Of a stretch of 64,000 nucleotides of DNA, positions 13,310 through 27,230 are shown piece by piece. Source of the DNA: Sclerodactyla briareus (taxonomy: Eukaryota; Echinodermata; Holothuroidea; Dendrochirotida; Sclerodactylidae); the NCBI GenBank assembly GCA_026419785.1, contig JAODTK010005635.1, positions 124,001-188,000 on the forward strand, given 5' to 3'. The position numbers and the translations under genes were made by a program. Each line of letters begins with the position of its first letter. The first letter of the stretch is position 1. The notes beneath the pieces were generated by a model. It saw only the letters and a program-made list of their open reading frames with translations. It was not told the DNA's origin and did not search any database.

Positions 13310-13930
13310 CATTTCGATTTTGCGTCTTGCTCTTGGTATAGTGGTTTTTCTATGAGATGAAGGGAGGCTTCAGACTATTCCAGATAGAATTTTAAGTGTC
13401 AGTATTCCACTCCAGGACCCCATTGGATATTACAGTTTAAGCCTTTTGGCTTACTACAGTGCTGTTGGCTATCGAGTGGAACAATTAAAACTTGGTCATA
13501 TGTTTAATATAGTTTCCAAGATGCAGTGCAAGTGCAGTTTTCTATACACTTCTGTTCTTCATTGGAACGCTCTTGCACTTCATATCAAAATTTTATTCTC
13601 CTCACCTCGTTTAAAAGCAACGTAAAGATGTATCTATGGAGTAAGCTTGCCGTATGCAAGTAGGTGCGTTTCATATTTCAGAATATTTTTCCTATTTTAT
13701 ATCGGTTGTTCATCGTTGTAAGATGCTTCTTATTGTATTGCATTGCATTGATTATTGGATGTTGTATTGTTTGTTTGTATTGTATTGTATTGTATTGTAT
13801 TGGTATTGCATTCGACCACATTGGAAATAAGTATATCATACTTTCATATGATATCATAGGCAGTTATTTATTAAATGTTGTTATGTGCTGTATAAATATT
13901 TTGCCGAATAAATTCAATAATACAATCAAT
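13310..13930 (+). mobile_element. LINE 3' end with (ATCA)n tail
   Basis: Readable pieces are YRVEQLKLGHMFNIVSKM, SFLYTSVLHWNALALHIK and SPRLKATLKMYLWSKLAVCK, the C-terminus of a CR1/Rex-like polymerase. The 3' region has a short TTGTA repeat (about 13773-13800), AATAAA, and ends in ATCAATCAATCA, as these elements do. It is truncated at the 5' side. Confidence 0.7.
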
Positions 13931-14377
13931 CAATCATAATGAGTACATGAGTGTCATTTTTTCGGGTTAGGTGAGAGATCAACAGAGGCGAGGTTGAAAA
14001 TTCGATGACGTTCAGAATGCTTGGTCTGATAATTGTTAAAATTTAGTGTGTTGCTTTCTTACTGAGAGTACAGGAACCTTAGCGCTTGATCAAAATAGCG
14101 TAATTTTCGTGGGAAAAGGGAAATATGTCAAACACATCATATGTTGCCCATTGGAGCTGGTACCATTTTGTCATCATTCCCTTGTGCTGGTCCATCCGGT
14201 GTATAAATGAGTCAAGAAATCACTAGGCCTTTTGGCGTTCTGGTTATGATTCTTGCAGCACTGTAGCCTTCCAGAAATCGGATCAGCATTTTTTTTCCTA
14301 TAGACAGGAACTGCTCAACAAGGATTAATGGTGTATATCTGATTTGTTACTGGAGAGGAGTTTTTGTCTTATTTTCA

Positions 14378-14427
14378 ATTTATTTATTTATTTACTTACT
14401 TATTTATTAAGTTAGTTAGTTAGTTAC
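14378..14427. repeat. (TTTA)n / (TTAG)n microsatellite
   Basis: TTTA units change to TTAG units. Confidence 0.85.
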
Positions 14428-14439
14428 ATCGTAATTACA

Positions 14440-14830
14440 AAAACAAGAACGCAACAATGCGTAGTGATTCCAAGGTCAAGGAGGTCAAAGGGTCAATAGA
14501 GGTCAAAGTAGCACATTACTGGGTTTGCACATACTAACAATATCTCCATCCCCAACCCCCTGAAATGTATCGTTGCGGAGATATATAATCACTCTCCAAT
14601 GACCCTGAATGACCTTGACCTTACACCACAAAATACCGTTCTTCCCCTCCATATATGCAACACACACATATCTGTTCACCGTTCACCATTATCGTTCGGA
14701 AACGCTTCTTGAAGATTGACCTCTTCTGACCTTATACACCTTCAATTGATGCCAAAAAACAATAGAGGTCTTCCCCACACGATGGACACCAACCTGTCAA
14801 CAATGGACTTGATACAGGCTTGGCGTGTTA
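14440..14830. repeat. GACCT-rich dispersed repeat, copy 1
   Basis: It contains AAGGTCAAGGAGGTCAAAGG, TGACCCTGAATGACCTTGAC and AAAACAATAGAGGTCTTCC. The text resembles units at 16.1, 55.3 and 62 kb. It lies just upstream of the SLC22 start exon. Confidence 0.5.
14473..14505 (+). promoter_or_regulatory. Cluster of nuclear-receptor half-sites
   Basis: Four direct half-sites, AGGTCA (14473), AGGTCA (14482), GGGTCA (14490) and AGGTCA (14500), are spaced 3, 2 and 4 bp (DR3, DR2, DR4). AGGTCA direct repeats bind nuclear receptors. The cluster lies 0.8 kb upstream of the SLC22-like ATG but is part of a repeat, so function is only possible. Confidence 0.3.
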
Positions 14831-15287
14831 CAGATTATCATGTGGACACCCACCGTCCAATCGTCACGCACACACACACGCACGCACAGACCTACTTCGT
14901 TAGATTCATTTGGTTTCGTTAAGGAAAAAAAAATACCTGGAAGTCGCACAAGTGCTTTATATGATGACACAGAAACACTTGATATTAGTCCGGAGCTATT
15001 GCTCCTGTTTGTGGGGGTATACAAGGATCATGCAACAATATAACCCAAATATTGACCTACGGAGGTTGATTTCTAGAGATTAATGGACACAACTCTATAT
15101 CCTCTCAAAGCTCTCCACACCATACATCGTGTACGTCTACCGAAGACATCCACGAATAGATGCGGATGACGACAAAACAGACGCCGGACGATTCGTGGGA
15201 AATGACCATTAGGTAGAAGATAATAAGGTTGTGCATGTACCATAACAACATGTTTTTTCATCGATAAAACAGGAATATGGAACTAAG

Positions 15288-15658
15288 ATGACTACATTCG
15301 ATGATGTACTCCTGGCGTCGGGCAAGTTTGGCTGGTACCAATGGCGCGTCTCCATCTTCGTGTGCTAGCGGCGAGCTAGTGTCCCCCCCGATGATAACGT
15401 TTATGCAAGTCTTTATCGTGGGACGGGTGAGTTCTGGTGCCGCGGGAAGTAGATTTCGATACCGAAGAGTGCCTGAGTGTCCAACACGACCTCGATAGAA
15501 TCGAACGAGCTGCGCAAGCTCCTCGCCTTGCATGAGCTACAAAACTCACTTTCCGAGGAGGGAGAGGATGAGTTAAAGGAATCCACAATTACTAAAAGTG
15601 TGAGGATGGATGGGTCTTTGACCACAGTGTGTACGCGAGCACTATCCACACCGAAGAG
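15288..15658 (+). CDS. SLC22-like exon 1: N-terminus, TM1 and large extracellular loop
   Basis: The start is ATG at 15288. The first 26 codons are open and include TTFDDVLLASGKFGWYQWRV, the standard SLC22 amino end, running into TM1. The frame breaks at TGC-TAG (15366). Family-like text continues in the other frames: PPMITFMQVF, then GTGEFWCR (matching the HWCR position of the family), then EVDFDTEECLSVQHDLDRIE, then CEDGWVFDHSVYASTIHTEE. The last piece matches the conserved C..W.YD.S...STI..E that ends this exon in SLC22 genes. The donor is GAG|GTACGT and leaves phase 0, as the next exon needs. Several indels are required. Confidence 0.82.
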
Positions 15659-18600
15659 GTACGTTACACGTTTAGTTTTACGTTAGTTTTGGGGGTTAAA
15701 CTAGCGATGACCACAGTCTTCCCTGTGTTGGAGGGCGAGGAATGTCTTCTGATTCCTTGGCGACGCCAAAAGAATCTATGCGTATGTCTGTGCGTGTGTG
15801 TGTGTATGTGTGTGCGTGGTGAGTATGTATATATGTGACGTTTGGACCGCGCATTTTCGTTTTCTCCGCGATACTGAAAACCCAAGCATGTATCAAGCTC
15901 ATAGTTGGTCGGTAGGTTTCCACTATTTAGGGGAAGACTCCTATTGTTTTTGGTCCTCAATTGACGGGTCGGGTAAAAGTCAGAGGGGTCAATCCTAAAA
16001 ACGTTTTCCGCACGATAAACGGTTAACGGAGTCGAATATGATGTCGTAATCTTGTATGTGGGTTGCATATATGATGAGGAAGAAATCTACAGTTACCCTT
16101 AGATGGTGTCAAATGTCAAGGTCAATCAAGGTCACTGAAAGGTAATCTCCATATATCTCCGGCAACAAAACATTTTTTGGGGGTGGCGGAATGGAGATTT
16201 TTCGTTCTGCAGGTGTACTACAAGTTGTCCTACTTTGACCTCCTTTGACCTTTTAAACCTATTTGAGACCTAATACCTTGTGACGTGCGGGTCAATGTTT
16301 TTTTGTGAGACTCAGACTTCGTCTTGTTGCTGCAACAAACTAATGAATCATTGCACTCTGGTAAAATGGAACCCTTTAAAACACAGATGAATTTCAAATC
16401 TTTTTAATATCTTCGCAACGGAATATTTTGGGGGGTTGGCGTAATGGGAGAACTTTGTTCGCTGTTCCAACACTCTGGTTACTACAAACTGGGTGATCTA
16501 CTTTGATTCGCTTTGACCTCTGACCTCATTTGTCCTAACGACCTTGTAACCTACTCAGTCAGTTTTTCGTGACGACCACGACTACTAAGAAACACTTCCA
16601 AAACACGCTATCTCCAGTTATGTCATCCGTAAAAGAGTGAAACAGCTTTGAAACACTGATAAATTCCATGTTCGACATTGACTTCTCGCACTGGAACATC
16701 CCAGAGGAATAGCGTGAAGGGAGTTCTGTTTGTCTGTGTGGCTACCATTGGACCCAACTTCTCATGTACCCACTCAACTAGGTTTGGATATTGACAATCA
16801 CTAGCTTCTGTCCATTTTGTTTTAATCCTGGATTGAACCAGCTGAATAAAACATAATAATATTCAACATGTATCGAGAATGGCCTCATTAACTTAGCATA
16901 AGCAGGAAGCAACCACCACATTTTCGGGAAAGTATGGATTATAGACACATGGTATCATTGGGCATGTATTATGTGCAATTGAAGGCAGTGACGTGTTTTT
17001 TGAAACTCAACTTGACAGCCCGATCCGGATGTGTTGGTGTGTGGTAAGTTTAATATTCTGCTACTTGCCTGCTTAGGATAAATATTGAGATTTTGGAGGT
17101 GATCTTGAAAGTCTCTTTCTGTTACAGAAGTTGGCTGTTGAACCCGTTGTCAGGTTTTCTAGTTTAACGCTCGGTAAAAGACGAATATATCTCTGACCTC
17201 TGTTGTATTCGCTCAGTGACATCATTCGACAAAGTGCATGTTTTGATTCACAGTAAATTACAATTCATAGGCCCATACGCCTACTGTATTTGTGCAAAGG
17301 GAATTTGTGACACCCTTTTGGCCCGTTAAGAAACAAGAAATCCATATTTTATACTAAGCATCCTATCCTTGGATTGGATATTTTCTCATGTTTATGCTGA
17401 ATACATGGGTTTGCTCTGACGCAGGGCGTGGGGGGGGGTGTTTTTTTATGAGCCCTGAACACGTATCATCAAAACAAGGTAAAATGTTGAAACATTGCTC
17501 TCTATTTTTACACAACGCTTCTACCACATCTCTATTTTTATTGCAGTGGGAGCTGGTATGTGACAGATCTGCAGTGCCCCAATATCCTACAGTCCATTTA
17601 TCTGGCGGGATTTCTGGTTGGGTGCCTTGTGTTTGGAGCCACGTCTGATAGGTGCGTGATATTGCTCCAGTGAATACATGTGGTACTACTTTGTTTAGCG
17701 AATCAGGCAGATCGGATGGGGGGGGGGGTGGGGGGTGGGGGGTGGATGTACGACTAAAACAGGCACTCCCACATTGGATACCCCATCCTATTGTGATAAA
17801 TTATATGTTCATTGTCTTTTTATTGTCTCGCGTGAACAGAGTTCAGAAAGAGACTTAGCGATCACTTTGTCGTGTGCTTATGTATGTATGTATGTATGTA
17901 TGTAGTATGTATGTAGTATGTATGTATGTATTATGTATGTATGTATGTATGTGTGTGCGTTTGTGTTTGTGTGTGTGTGTGTCCCACTTCCTCGTTAGCA
18001 GGATTTCTCCGAAAAAGTAAGACCGATTTTGATGAAATTTTGCATGTAGTATCAGGGTTGGTTGAACACGATCTGGTTAGATTTTGGGCACAAAAGGCAC
18101 TATAATAGGGGGTAATTAGACCTATTTCCCTCTGTAAAGTGTTGTTTGGCTCGTGGTAAGATTAGGATGAACCGTAGGTGCTATGGTGACTTGATTTGGC
18201 ATATAGATGCAGGGTACAAGGTTGACGAACTGATTAGATTTTCAGCGAAAAATATGCTGATCAAGTCGTTTCATTAGCCACAATTTAGGCAAAAATGATA
18301 GTTTGTTGGATTTTCACGGAACGTGGTGAATATGGTCAACCTCCAGTCCCAAAACATTTAAACAAAGAGTCGGGTCAATGGAGGCAATTATTTGCATAAT
18401 ACATGCGAAATCTTGAAGTTGCTTGGACTCCCATGGAACCTGTTGGGTATGGTTTACCTTGAGTTTTTTTTTATCATGGATTGAGGGTTACTGGAAGTTC
18501 ATTCAACGTGTCAATTTGCATAACAATGCGTAATTTTGAAATTTGCCGTATTTTCATGAACCAAGCAAAGTAGGCACACTGAATGACTCCAGTGACATCC

Positions 18601-21600
18601 AATGCTGGAGAGTAAAGGTAAGCCATATTCACCTAGGCTGTTTCTGTTAAATGCTGATGCCAAATTCTTAAAGCAACACATGGAATGCCTTGTAATTTCT
18701 TGCATGGTGACTGATAGAAGAAACCACTTATCGCGCCAACCAGGCGAGAAATTGGGGGCAATCGCCTTGTTCTTCTCTTTACAATTCATTGCCTTTCATC
18801 GACAGATTTGGCGATACCCCATCTTCGTGTTCTGCGGCATCTGTACAACCATATTTGCCCTGCTATCTTCCGCATCTCCTAGTCCGATAATCTACGGCAT
18901 TCTACGCTTCTGTGTCGCCGCAAGTGCATACGGTCTGTGTTTGATCGCATTTGTTGTAGGTGAGATCACATTCATCCAATCATCCCTTATAGGAAGGGGA
19001 AGGGGTTCAGATTGGGTGTATGAATTCAGATATAGGCATACCCTACAACGTCGCTTCAGTGGATGATGGGCCTGCATGTTCACTGCATGCTCACTCGGTC
19101 AGGGTTGATTACGAAACATTAATAATGATTTCATCAAGATAGGCAATGCTATTGTTCCATAGGGTGGAGGACTTGGCAGGACTGTGTCGATGAAATATCG
19201 CAATCAGTGACAGGGACTCTGGATAGGCCACAGTAGAACAGGCTCGTCTGTTGTACCTCATAGTCGTACAGGCGCCTCAAAATTAGGCGGATTGCAGAAT
19301 ATTTCGTCCGGTGTTTAAATGATCATTAGTAGCTTAATAAGTAGCTAAGGGGGGCGCCCTTGAGGTTGGCGCGTATCGTAGCGAGAATTAAAAAGAAAAC
19401 CCATCAATGGCCGGAAATGGTACTTCTCTTGAGTGTTCTGAGCTATATGTACCAGCCTTAAAATAAAACTATCATGTCTGCAATATCTCACTTATTGTGG
19501 GGAAATTTAGGTTCACGGAGAATGGTTATTACATAATTATAACAAGAGATTCGAGAGGTCAATGTGTACGTACCTTCTTACAAGAATTTGCCCTACTTGA
19601 ATAACGCAAAACCCAATCCTATCAATGGGTACACTCCAGCAATACTACACAACACGGGCAGCCAACGGGAACACCATACACGCACATTAGCGGATCTAAT
19701 ATGATACATGCATGACTGAGCCCCCCAGGCTCTATGGGGGGGGGGGGGGGTCCTGTCGCCTGTTCTGTTCCGTTTATGGCCTACATATGGGCCTAGCCTA
19801 AAATGGTGTATCACCTCGCCGGAAGCCTCCCCTTCCCGTTGAGGAACAAATGTGGAGAAACAAAAATCCCGGTTCGGTAACCCACATGCAGTAGCCTGAT
19901 AACCCTATTTGCAATGCCGGGCTGTCGCTGAAGATTTCAGGGAAATATTGTCGTAGAAGAACTGGTACAGGACTCATTGCAGGACTGCCATAGTTGATTG
20001 CTTGTGATATTCTCCTTCCGCCCCACGCTCACTTGCCCGTTCCCCCACCCCCTAGCCCGCCAAGGTATTGTTTCAAAGGGATAAATAAAAATGACAATCA
20101 AAGAAATTGACATTTCATTTAATAAACCAAACCACGTGTCGGGGTATGATGCACAACCCTGCGGGCATTACCCTCCCCCCCCCAATACCGGACACTTTTT
20201 GCACGGCCTCTGGATTGGAATTTGGCGAATGGTGTCAAGTAATTAGCTATGGTACTATAGGGACGCCAATCGTGTATAAGTGTATGTTTCATGGGGTTAC
20301 TTGTTATGCGCAAATATCATGAAAATTTCGAGCGGAACGTTCTATGGAGTGTTGTTGAATTTGGATGATCAGCGATCTTACCTACATGTGGTTGTGGTGT
20401 TTTCCACACAGGGAAATTATATTTTCCTGGAACGGGGATGGATCCAAGACTCAATTAATCATCTTTATGCTGCGGAGAGTTCGGCTCATGGGCCAGACCT
20501 AGGATTTGTCCCTTGCCGGAGTAGGCAAAGCATTGTATACATAGAAACGGTTTCGAATTTGAACGACGTGATAAATAAACGACTTGTCGGACTAAAATTA
20601 ATGACTAGTCGACGTGTCGGACACTCCCAACGCGTCAGCCAATAGAATTAACCTATAACCACTCGTGGTAAACTTGAATGTAATTTTCTCGTTTCTCCCA
20701 GCTACTGAGATGGTGTTGCCGGACAAGCGAGTGTACGTCGGTGTCTTCGTGTGGTGCTGGTTTGCAATTGGCTATTTTGCCCTCTCAGCTCTTGGCAAAA
20801 TGGTCACCAACTGGCGACTTTACGTTCTGTTATGTGCGCACCGCTTGTGCTATTATCCCCGACACTCATGTACGTATTTTAAGCATACTTATATAGCCTG
20901 TTTATCTCTAGTCTCCACAGCAGTTAACATATATAACCTCGATAATGGGAACCAGGGCCGTATCGAGCGGGGTGTTTTTTGGGGGGTTGTCACACCCCAA
21001 GAAATTCGTCGCCGTCGGCAAATTTTCGGTCTGTCGGCAAAAAGGAGAAAAAGAGGAAGGAAAAGAAGAGGAAAAGAGGAGAGGAGGAAAAGAAGAGGAA
21101 AAATGAGAGGAGGAAAAGAAGAAAGAGGGGGAGGGAAAGGAAGAGGGACGTAATGGAGTGAAGAGGATAGTGGAATAGAAAAAAAAATCGGAAGCCAGAC
21201 CTTATTATTCGGCTATTTCGACTTTTGGCTCTTTTGGCCCATTCAGTGTCGGCAGGAGAATGGCATGTGGAAAAAAGAGACAATGTGACGGCCCGTCGCC
21301 GTGGTGTGACTGGACGAGGACCGGGTATGTCGGCAATTCGACAAAAGTGGGAATGAAGGCGTTAGCGCTTGACATTTCATTTTTAATTAGTTTGACAGTT
21401 CTTTGACAGTTTTTGTTTTAGTCCTATATTCCAGAGATTACATACATTTTGTCAAGCCATTTTGCTGAGAACAGTTAAGAAAGAATTTCCCAGAACTTAA
21501 CAATGAAACAGTCGTTTTTAGGCGGGATATGTTTTCATACGAGCCGTTTTTTTTTTTAAATGGAAAATTCGGGAAGGAAACTACCAAACTTTGGGTACAG

Positions 21601-24600
21601 AATAAGTAAAAATCTAGTTAGGGATATGCTAATGCAAAAGTGGAAAGATTGTCTGAAATTTGTACTCAATGGCCGAAATTGGATAAATTACCCCATTGAA
21701 GCGTCAAATTCTTGCGCGCAGTGTGTATTGATGGTCTGCTTCATACTCACGAGCTGCAGTAAAAATCGAGCATTATTTAGGGTTCAGACAAAAATTTTCG
21801 GAGGTTCCAAATGTTAAAAGGGGATCCCGCTAGTGATGAGGGGGTCGAGTAATACTGAATCGCCAATTTCACCGTAAAATATTGCACCAGATTGCATCTG
21901 AGGACGTTTCAATATTCAAACACCCCCCTCCCCTTAGACCCCTCCCATATATCAGTCATCATTGCCAGATCCGTCAGCAAAAAACACAATCTCTACACAC
22001 ACACCCAATTACCAACCCTTCGCTACGCCCCTGATGGGAACCATGTTGGAACAGATTAAACGCAGCCTCGCAGGTGAACAGCGGGTTCCTCACAGGTCCC
22101 TAATATCACAAAAATAACAACGGCGGTGTGGTGGAGCAATGGAGATTGGAGATGATGGTGGTTGTTCAAGGATACACAGGACACGTGTCTGATCTGTTGA
22201 TCACTATAGTGCGGATCTGTGCCGATTGAACTAATCTGATTCCCGGATCTGGTAATTCAGTGATTCCAGGTCCGAGACCTCGTTTTGGTATCGAGCTCAA
22301 TGTTATAATCTTCGATTCATGTAACCATAGACCTTTTGGCAAATAACATGTTGCGGTGCACTGTGGGATAGTTTTGATTCATTCTGGGATACTTCAGGAG
22401 GCAGTTTTGTGTTAGCATGTATTGAAAAAAAACTTGGAAATTTCAATTATCTCCCTATTGTCTGTGCATATTCTCTAAACTAAAAAATTTAGTATGGTGG
22501 TCGACGATAATTTTCTAATTTTTATCGTGACAAATCTGACCAACAGTGCCTAATTTCGACTAGGAAAATCAATTTTAGAGGCTTGGATTGCCTTCCATAA
22601 AGATTGCCTACTTTGCCCCCTGAGCTGGACCACAATGCATTGCGAGAGGCTATTTGCGAAAATTAGGCTAATGAGTAGGCCTACCTAGGGACCTTGTATA
22701 GTAATGCATCGTGTCCCCCCGTATGCCAGATGCGAACAGGCAAAAAAATGTGCTCTATATAGCCTCGGTCACACGGTAACGAAAACGATTACTAAACGAT
22801 AACGATATATAGTCTACCTGGATAGTCCGGACACCTGGGTAAAAACGGACACTGTTTTCGATCGAACGTTACATTAGCAACACGATAATTGAACAGTTTC
22901 GCGGAACTAATCAGGGGCGAATTATTATTCAGCGAAATCGGCCGATTACGAATGGGTACTACACAAAAATGGCCGAATGAGGGATTTAGACTCGCTTTTG
23001 ACAGTGACCTTCATATTGTTGCTTCAAGTTTCGGAACTGTGATAGCGCTGATAGTAGGAAATGCATATGAGAGCATACATCAGTTAGTTACTGCATCAGG
23101 TTGTTCTGCTTTCTAGATAGGGTTCTAGGATTGGATGACGTGACGGCCTGGGAAATCTGGAATCCTTCTTGGATTCATCATTTTGAAAAGTCGATCGATC
23201 TATAATATAATATACACACCCTACTTGACCCTTTGAGTGCATTTTCTCTGATTTGCTATTGGACTCTTAGACAAATTGAGAATTCTCTTAAGTGTCCGTC
23301 ACTGCCGGATTATTGGAACAGTCACAATATAGCGATAAAGCTAATTGGTAACGGCGGCCGGAGCGGCTGCGGAGGACGAAGGCCTGACGGCGATGTGAAA
23401 TTTTCTTAATGGCAACAATTTCATTGTTCAATTTGATCCCGTAGTTAATCGCTCACGGATTGGTCCGCACTTTATCGTTATCGTCCATGCGGCCATGCGA
23501 TGGGTTTAAGTATAGAGCACCATAAAATTCCGAGCAATTACCGTCAAGGACTTTGATAGTCAATATACCATGGTCGGTCCATACCCTATCTGCCCTGAGA
23601 TTGAAGTTTGATTGGGAGGAGGTCCAAGAAAGAAATACATACAAAAATCACAAATTTGTTGTGAATATTATAGAAGTACAAATCGTCGCAATGAACTCGT
23701 GAAGTGAGGTCGATTTTCCTCAAATACAAAATGACATGGAGGAAGGACGAAGGGACGATCAATTACCCTAGAACGTCGGACAGACGAGAGACTGGGAAAG
23801 AAGTAAGATTAGGCGTGTTGGTTCTGAACAGCTGGAGATTAGGTAGGCGGAAAACATCTGCTGGAAAACGAGCCCAAAATACGGAGAAACGAGCAATTTG
23901 GGGGTTCATGACCGGGGGGGGGGGTTACTCTCAACGGGGTTTGTGACGCCGTGAATTAGGTTTCACAGGAATGTGGGCGACTGTTCATGCTGTCATTGCC
24001 TCACTGAAAACAACTTTTCCGGCATATATCTACACTTCGTGCCTTCGTTTTTGTTTCTTGGAACTTCTCATCATTTATATTTTTGAAAATCCTTTTCTAC
24101 AATGAATCAGTTCACGGCTACGATGCGCAATGCGCGGTAGGTTCAGGGTTCACAATCCAGGTAGTCCTCCGGATTATTGAACCCGACCTGCCAGACAGAC
24201 AGACAGACAGACAGACTTCATTCACAAGCTTGCTGAATTGTTAATATCTTCTGTCTACGGTTTTTATCTACCCTGTTTTCGTCCATCAAAGATATGTAGA
24301 CGAGTCCCCAAGATGGCTGCTCACAAGAGTAGGGCGACGACTCAGATAAAGTTTCAAACAAATTGCCATAACTAACAAGACGTCCTGCCGTTTGCAGTTA
24401 CCTCATCGAATTACAGGATCGTTAGTACGTTCCAAGTTAGTTTTTTTGTTATTGACCTTCAAAGTAATTGGGTTATGTGGTTTTCCCTAATCCTGCTATC
24501 CGTTACGACTACTGTGTCACAAAAACTATCCGCTTACCGTGTGTGTTCAGCTATATACTGAATGTTATACACCATCCTCCCTAATGCACACCTCGTGGTT

Positions 24601-27118
24601 ATCTCGTCACATTGTTTGTAGTAAATCTGGTGTATTCACGAGGAATCCCCCAGAGTGCAAAAAGAGGTATAGTTCCATCTCTTTCTTTGATAATAATATA
24701 TTTCCATATACTGCTGCTAAACAGAACTATCTTGTAGCATTCGTTTAGACAATTTTGGTAAACAACGTATCATGGGAATCTCTACTACTTCATTGGTAGG
24801 TCCGGAGGATCATATGGATGATTACATGTTCGCAGAGGTCGCTGACCTTGAAAAAAACGAACCTTATTCAGAAATCGCCTCGATTAGACCTTGGAAAAAC
24901 AAAATGCTCTAGTATTCAAGGTTAGAAAGCTTTTGTTGGTTTGTTCATCGAGAATGCCCGACTCGTTTTCTTTTTTTTTTTATGAAGTCAATCAATGCCT
25001 CCTCTTCAATTTTTCTGATGGCAAGTTTCCGCTAAATTTTCCAATGCCGAGCATATTGATCGGAGTAGTGCCATGTGGCGGCTGGAAATACTTTAAAAGA
25101 CGCCATTGTTATGAAGTGAAGTCGCGGTGATATTCTCTCTTCTCTCCACATCCGTGTGCGATATTGTATTCTGATCTGTGACAGGGAGCGTCTTTTTAGC
25201 TCGAGGTATTTTCATCATGTTTTCGCCCACACTCCCCTACGAGAGGAGGAAGAATACCAGAGTGGTATCAGTGACGCTTTGCAGGCAGACATTTCGAGTT
25301 CGAATTCCAGCACTCACCGGACGATTTTGCTCTATGTGACTCAACGTTGCAGTTGCAATGGCGTGGCCTTGCTCTTCACTGGCATGGTCCGCTGTCTGCC
25401 ATGCCTTTTAGGGGTTATTGGGGATTTTTTACGTCCGTGAGAGGTCGAGTCGTGAGTTCCCTGTTCGTCCTTCTGGTGGGACTGAACTAGCGGCGAGGTA
25501 CCCCGGTTCATTCGCAGTCAATATACGGCCTGTGACCCTTGATGAGCCTCACTTTCCTGGACCCTTGAACTCAATAAAAAGATAATCTTAGTGCGGGTGA
25601 TCCTCCTGAAAAATTGCTTGGTAAGCTGACAATATAGCCTTTGAATATAATATGTGAGTCCATGTTGCCAGTAAACAGTTTCGCAAACTATGTAGCCAGG
25701 AGGCTTATTTGTAAACCTTAGACCTGTCCTACGATGGAAATATTTTGGCAATGTTCTATTTTAGTGTCTTTTTCTGCATCCCCCCCCCCCGAATGTTGTT
25801 CATTGTTCCCAGTTGATTGTTAATATATCTTTTTACCCAGTACTTACTTATGATTGATTTTAACATTCTCATTTTATTAATTTATGACCCTAGCTTTGAG
25901 TCTTAAGTGGTGAGCGTATTATTGCCTATTAATTTGCCATGTACTGCAGCAGCCTTGATATATTGCCTTGTCGCGCTATCATGAAATTGTAAATTACACA
26001 CTTACTCGCCCCAACTGAGCTGCGGGAATTCCGTTGACAAGCGTCTTCCACTATGAATATGTCCTAGTTGCTTCAAACTTCCGGCCAAACTCTCTACCAT
26101 CGCCTATTTGTTTACAGGAATAGGCGCACATAGGATCATATATTTTACTATAAATTCGTCTGTTTGTGTTCTCCTGTTTTTTTTAGAAAGACGCCGTCGA
26201 ATCGCCGACGGCTAACACGGCGACGATTTAGGACGCCATCCGTAACCTGTACTACGGCTCTATCTACTCAAACTTAGTGTACAATTGGTATGTTTAAAGG
26301 GGCATGTCATCTGATAACAACTGAGGATCAAGCGACGGCGTCTTTGCATGACGTATAACAAAAAACCGTCTCGATGCCACCAATTCAGTTATCAATTACG
26401 GTATATCGACACCATAATACGTCGAAGTGAAGTGTATTTGAAAGTTGAATACCGCAATAACGGGAGAGCCTGAAACTATTAATTTGGGAATCAGAGTTAT
26501 ACGCTCATATAAGCTTTTTTCATTTATGTAAGCAAGTTTCGAAGCAATATGATGCCATTCGAGCTTAAAAGGCACCGTCCATTTTTCAGCGGGTGTTGTG
26601 AAACGATCGATGCCTCCCAATATTAGCGGGAACGCTTTCAATTCATATTCACATGAGTACATGTGCCGCAATTTCGGTAGGTCGCCTTTGATGAAATTAT
26701 ACGGGCCGATGTGAAGCAATAGAGAGTCGGTGACCCGAAGCCCGTAACTGAAAGCTACTATACTAACTAACTGTTGTTGCTTTATTGGATATTGTATTGA
26801 AATCAAATCCTTTATCTTAGAGTAATATCGTTTTATCAATTTGATGCATGTGGCTACGTTTAAGGTCGAACGTCCTACGAAATGTATAACTTTCCTAGAG
26901 CAGCTTCCACTGAGAACTAATTTACCAAATTTATACACGAATCACTCCTTTCTGTTAGGCATAACGACGAGATGACATATTCACCTCTAGAATAAGATAC
27001 TCCTGATAATAAATGGGCAAAATGTGTACATGTATTTCCCATCTAGAACCGGAAAACCTGTAAATAGCAAGTCCCGTCACATAAGTCCCGTAAGTTCGGC
27101 AGTGGTTCAATAATCACA

Positions 27119-27149
<31 letters not shown>

Positions 27150-27188
27150 ATATATTATATATATATATATATATTATATATATATATA

Positions 27189-27230
<42 letters not shown>

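Noticed and set aside
15258-15686. Several overlapping frames on both strands, taken alone as separate small genes
   Set aside because: On the + strand their pieces assemble into the SLC22 N-terminal exon; the - strand frames are shadows.
21560-21817. Transposase remnant inside hAT element 2
   Set aside because: No hAT dimerisation or catalytic motif in the translation.
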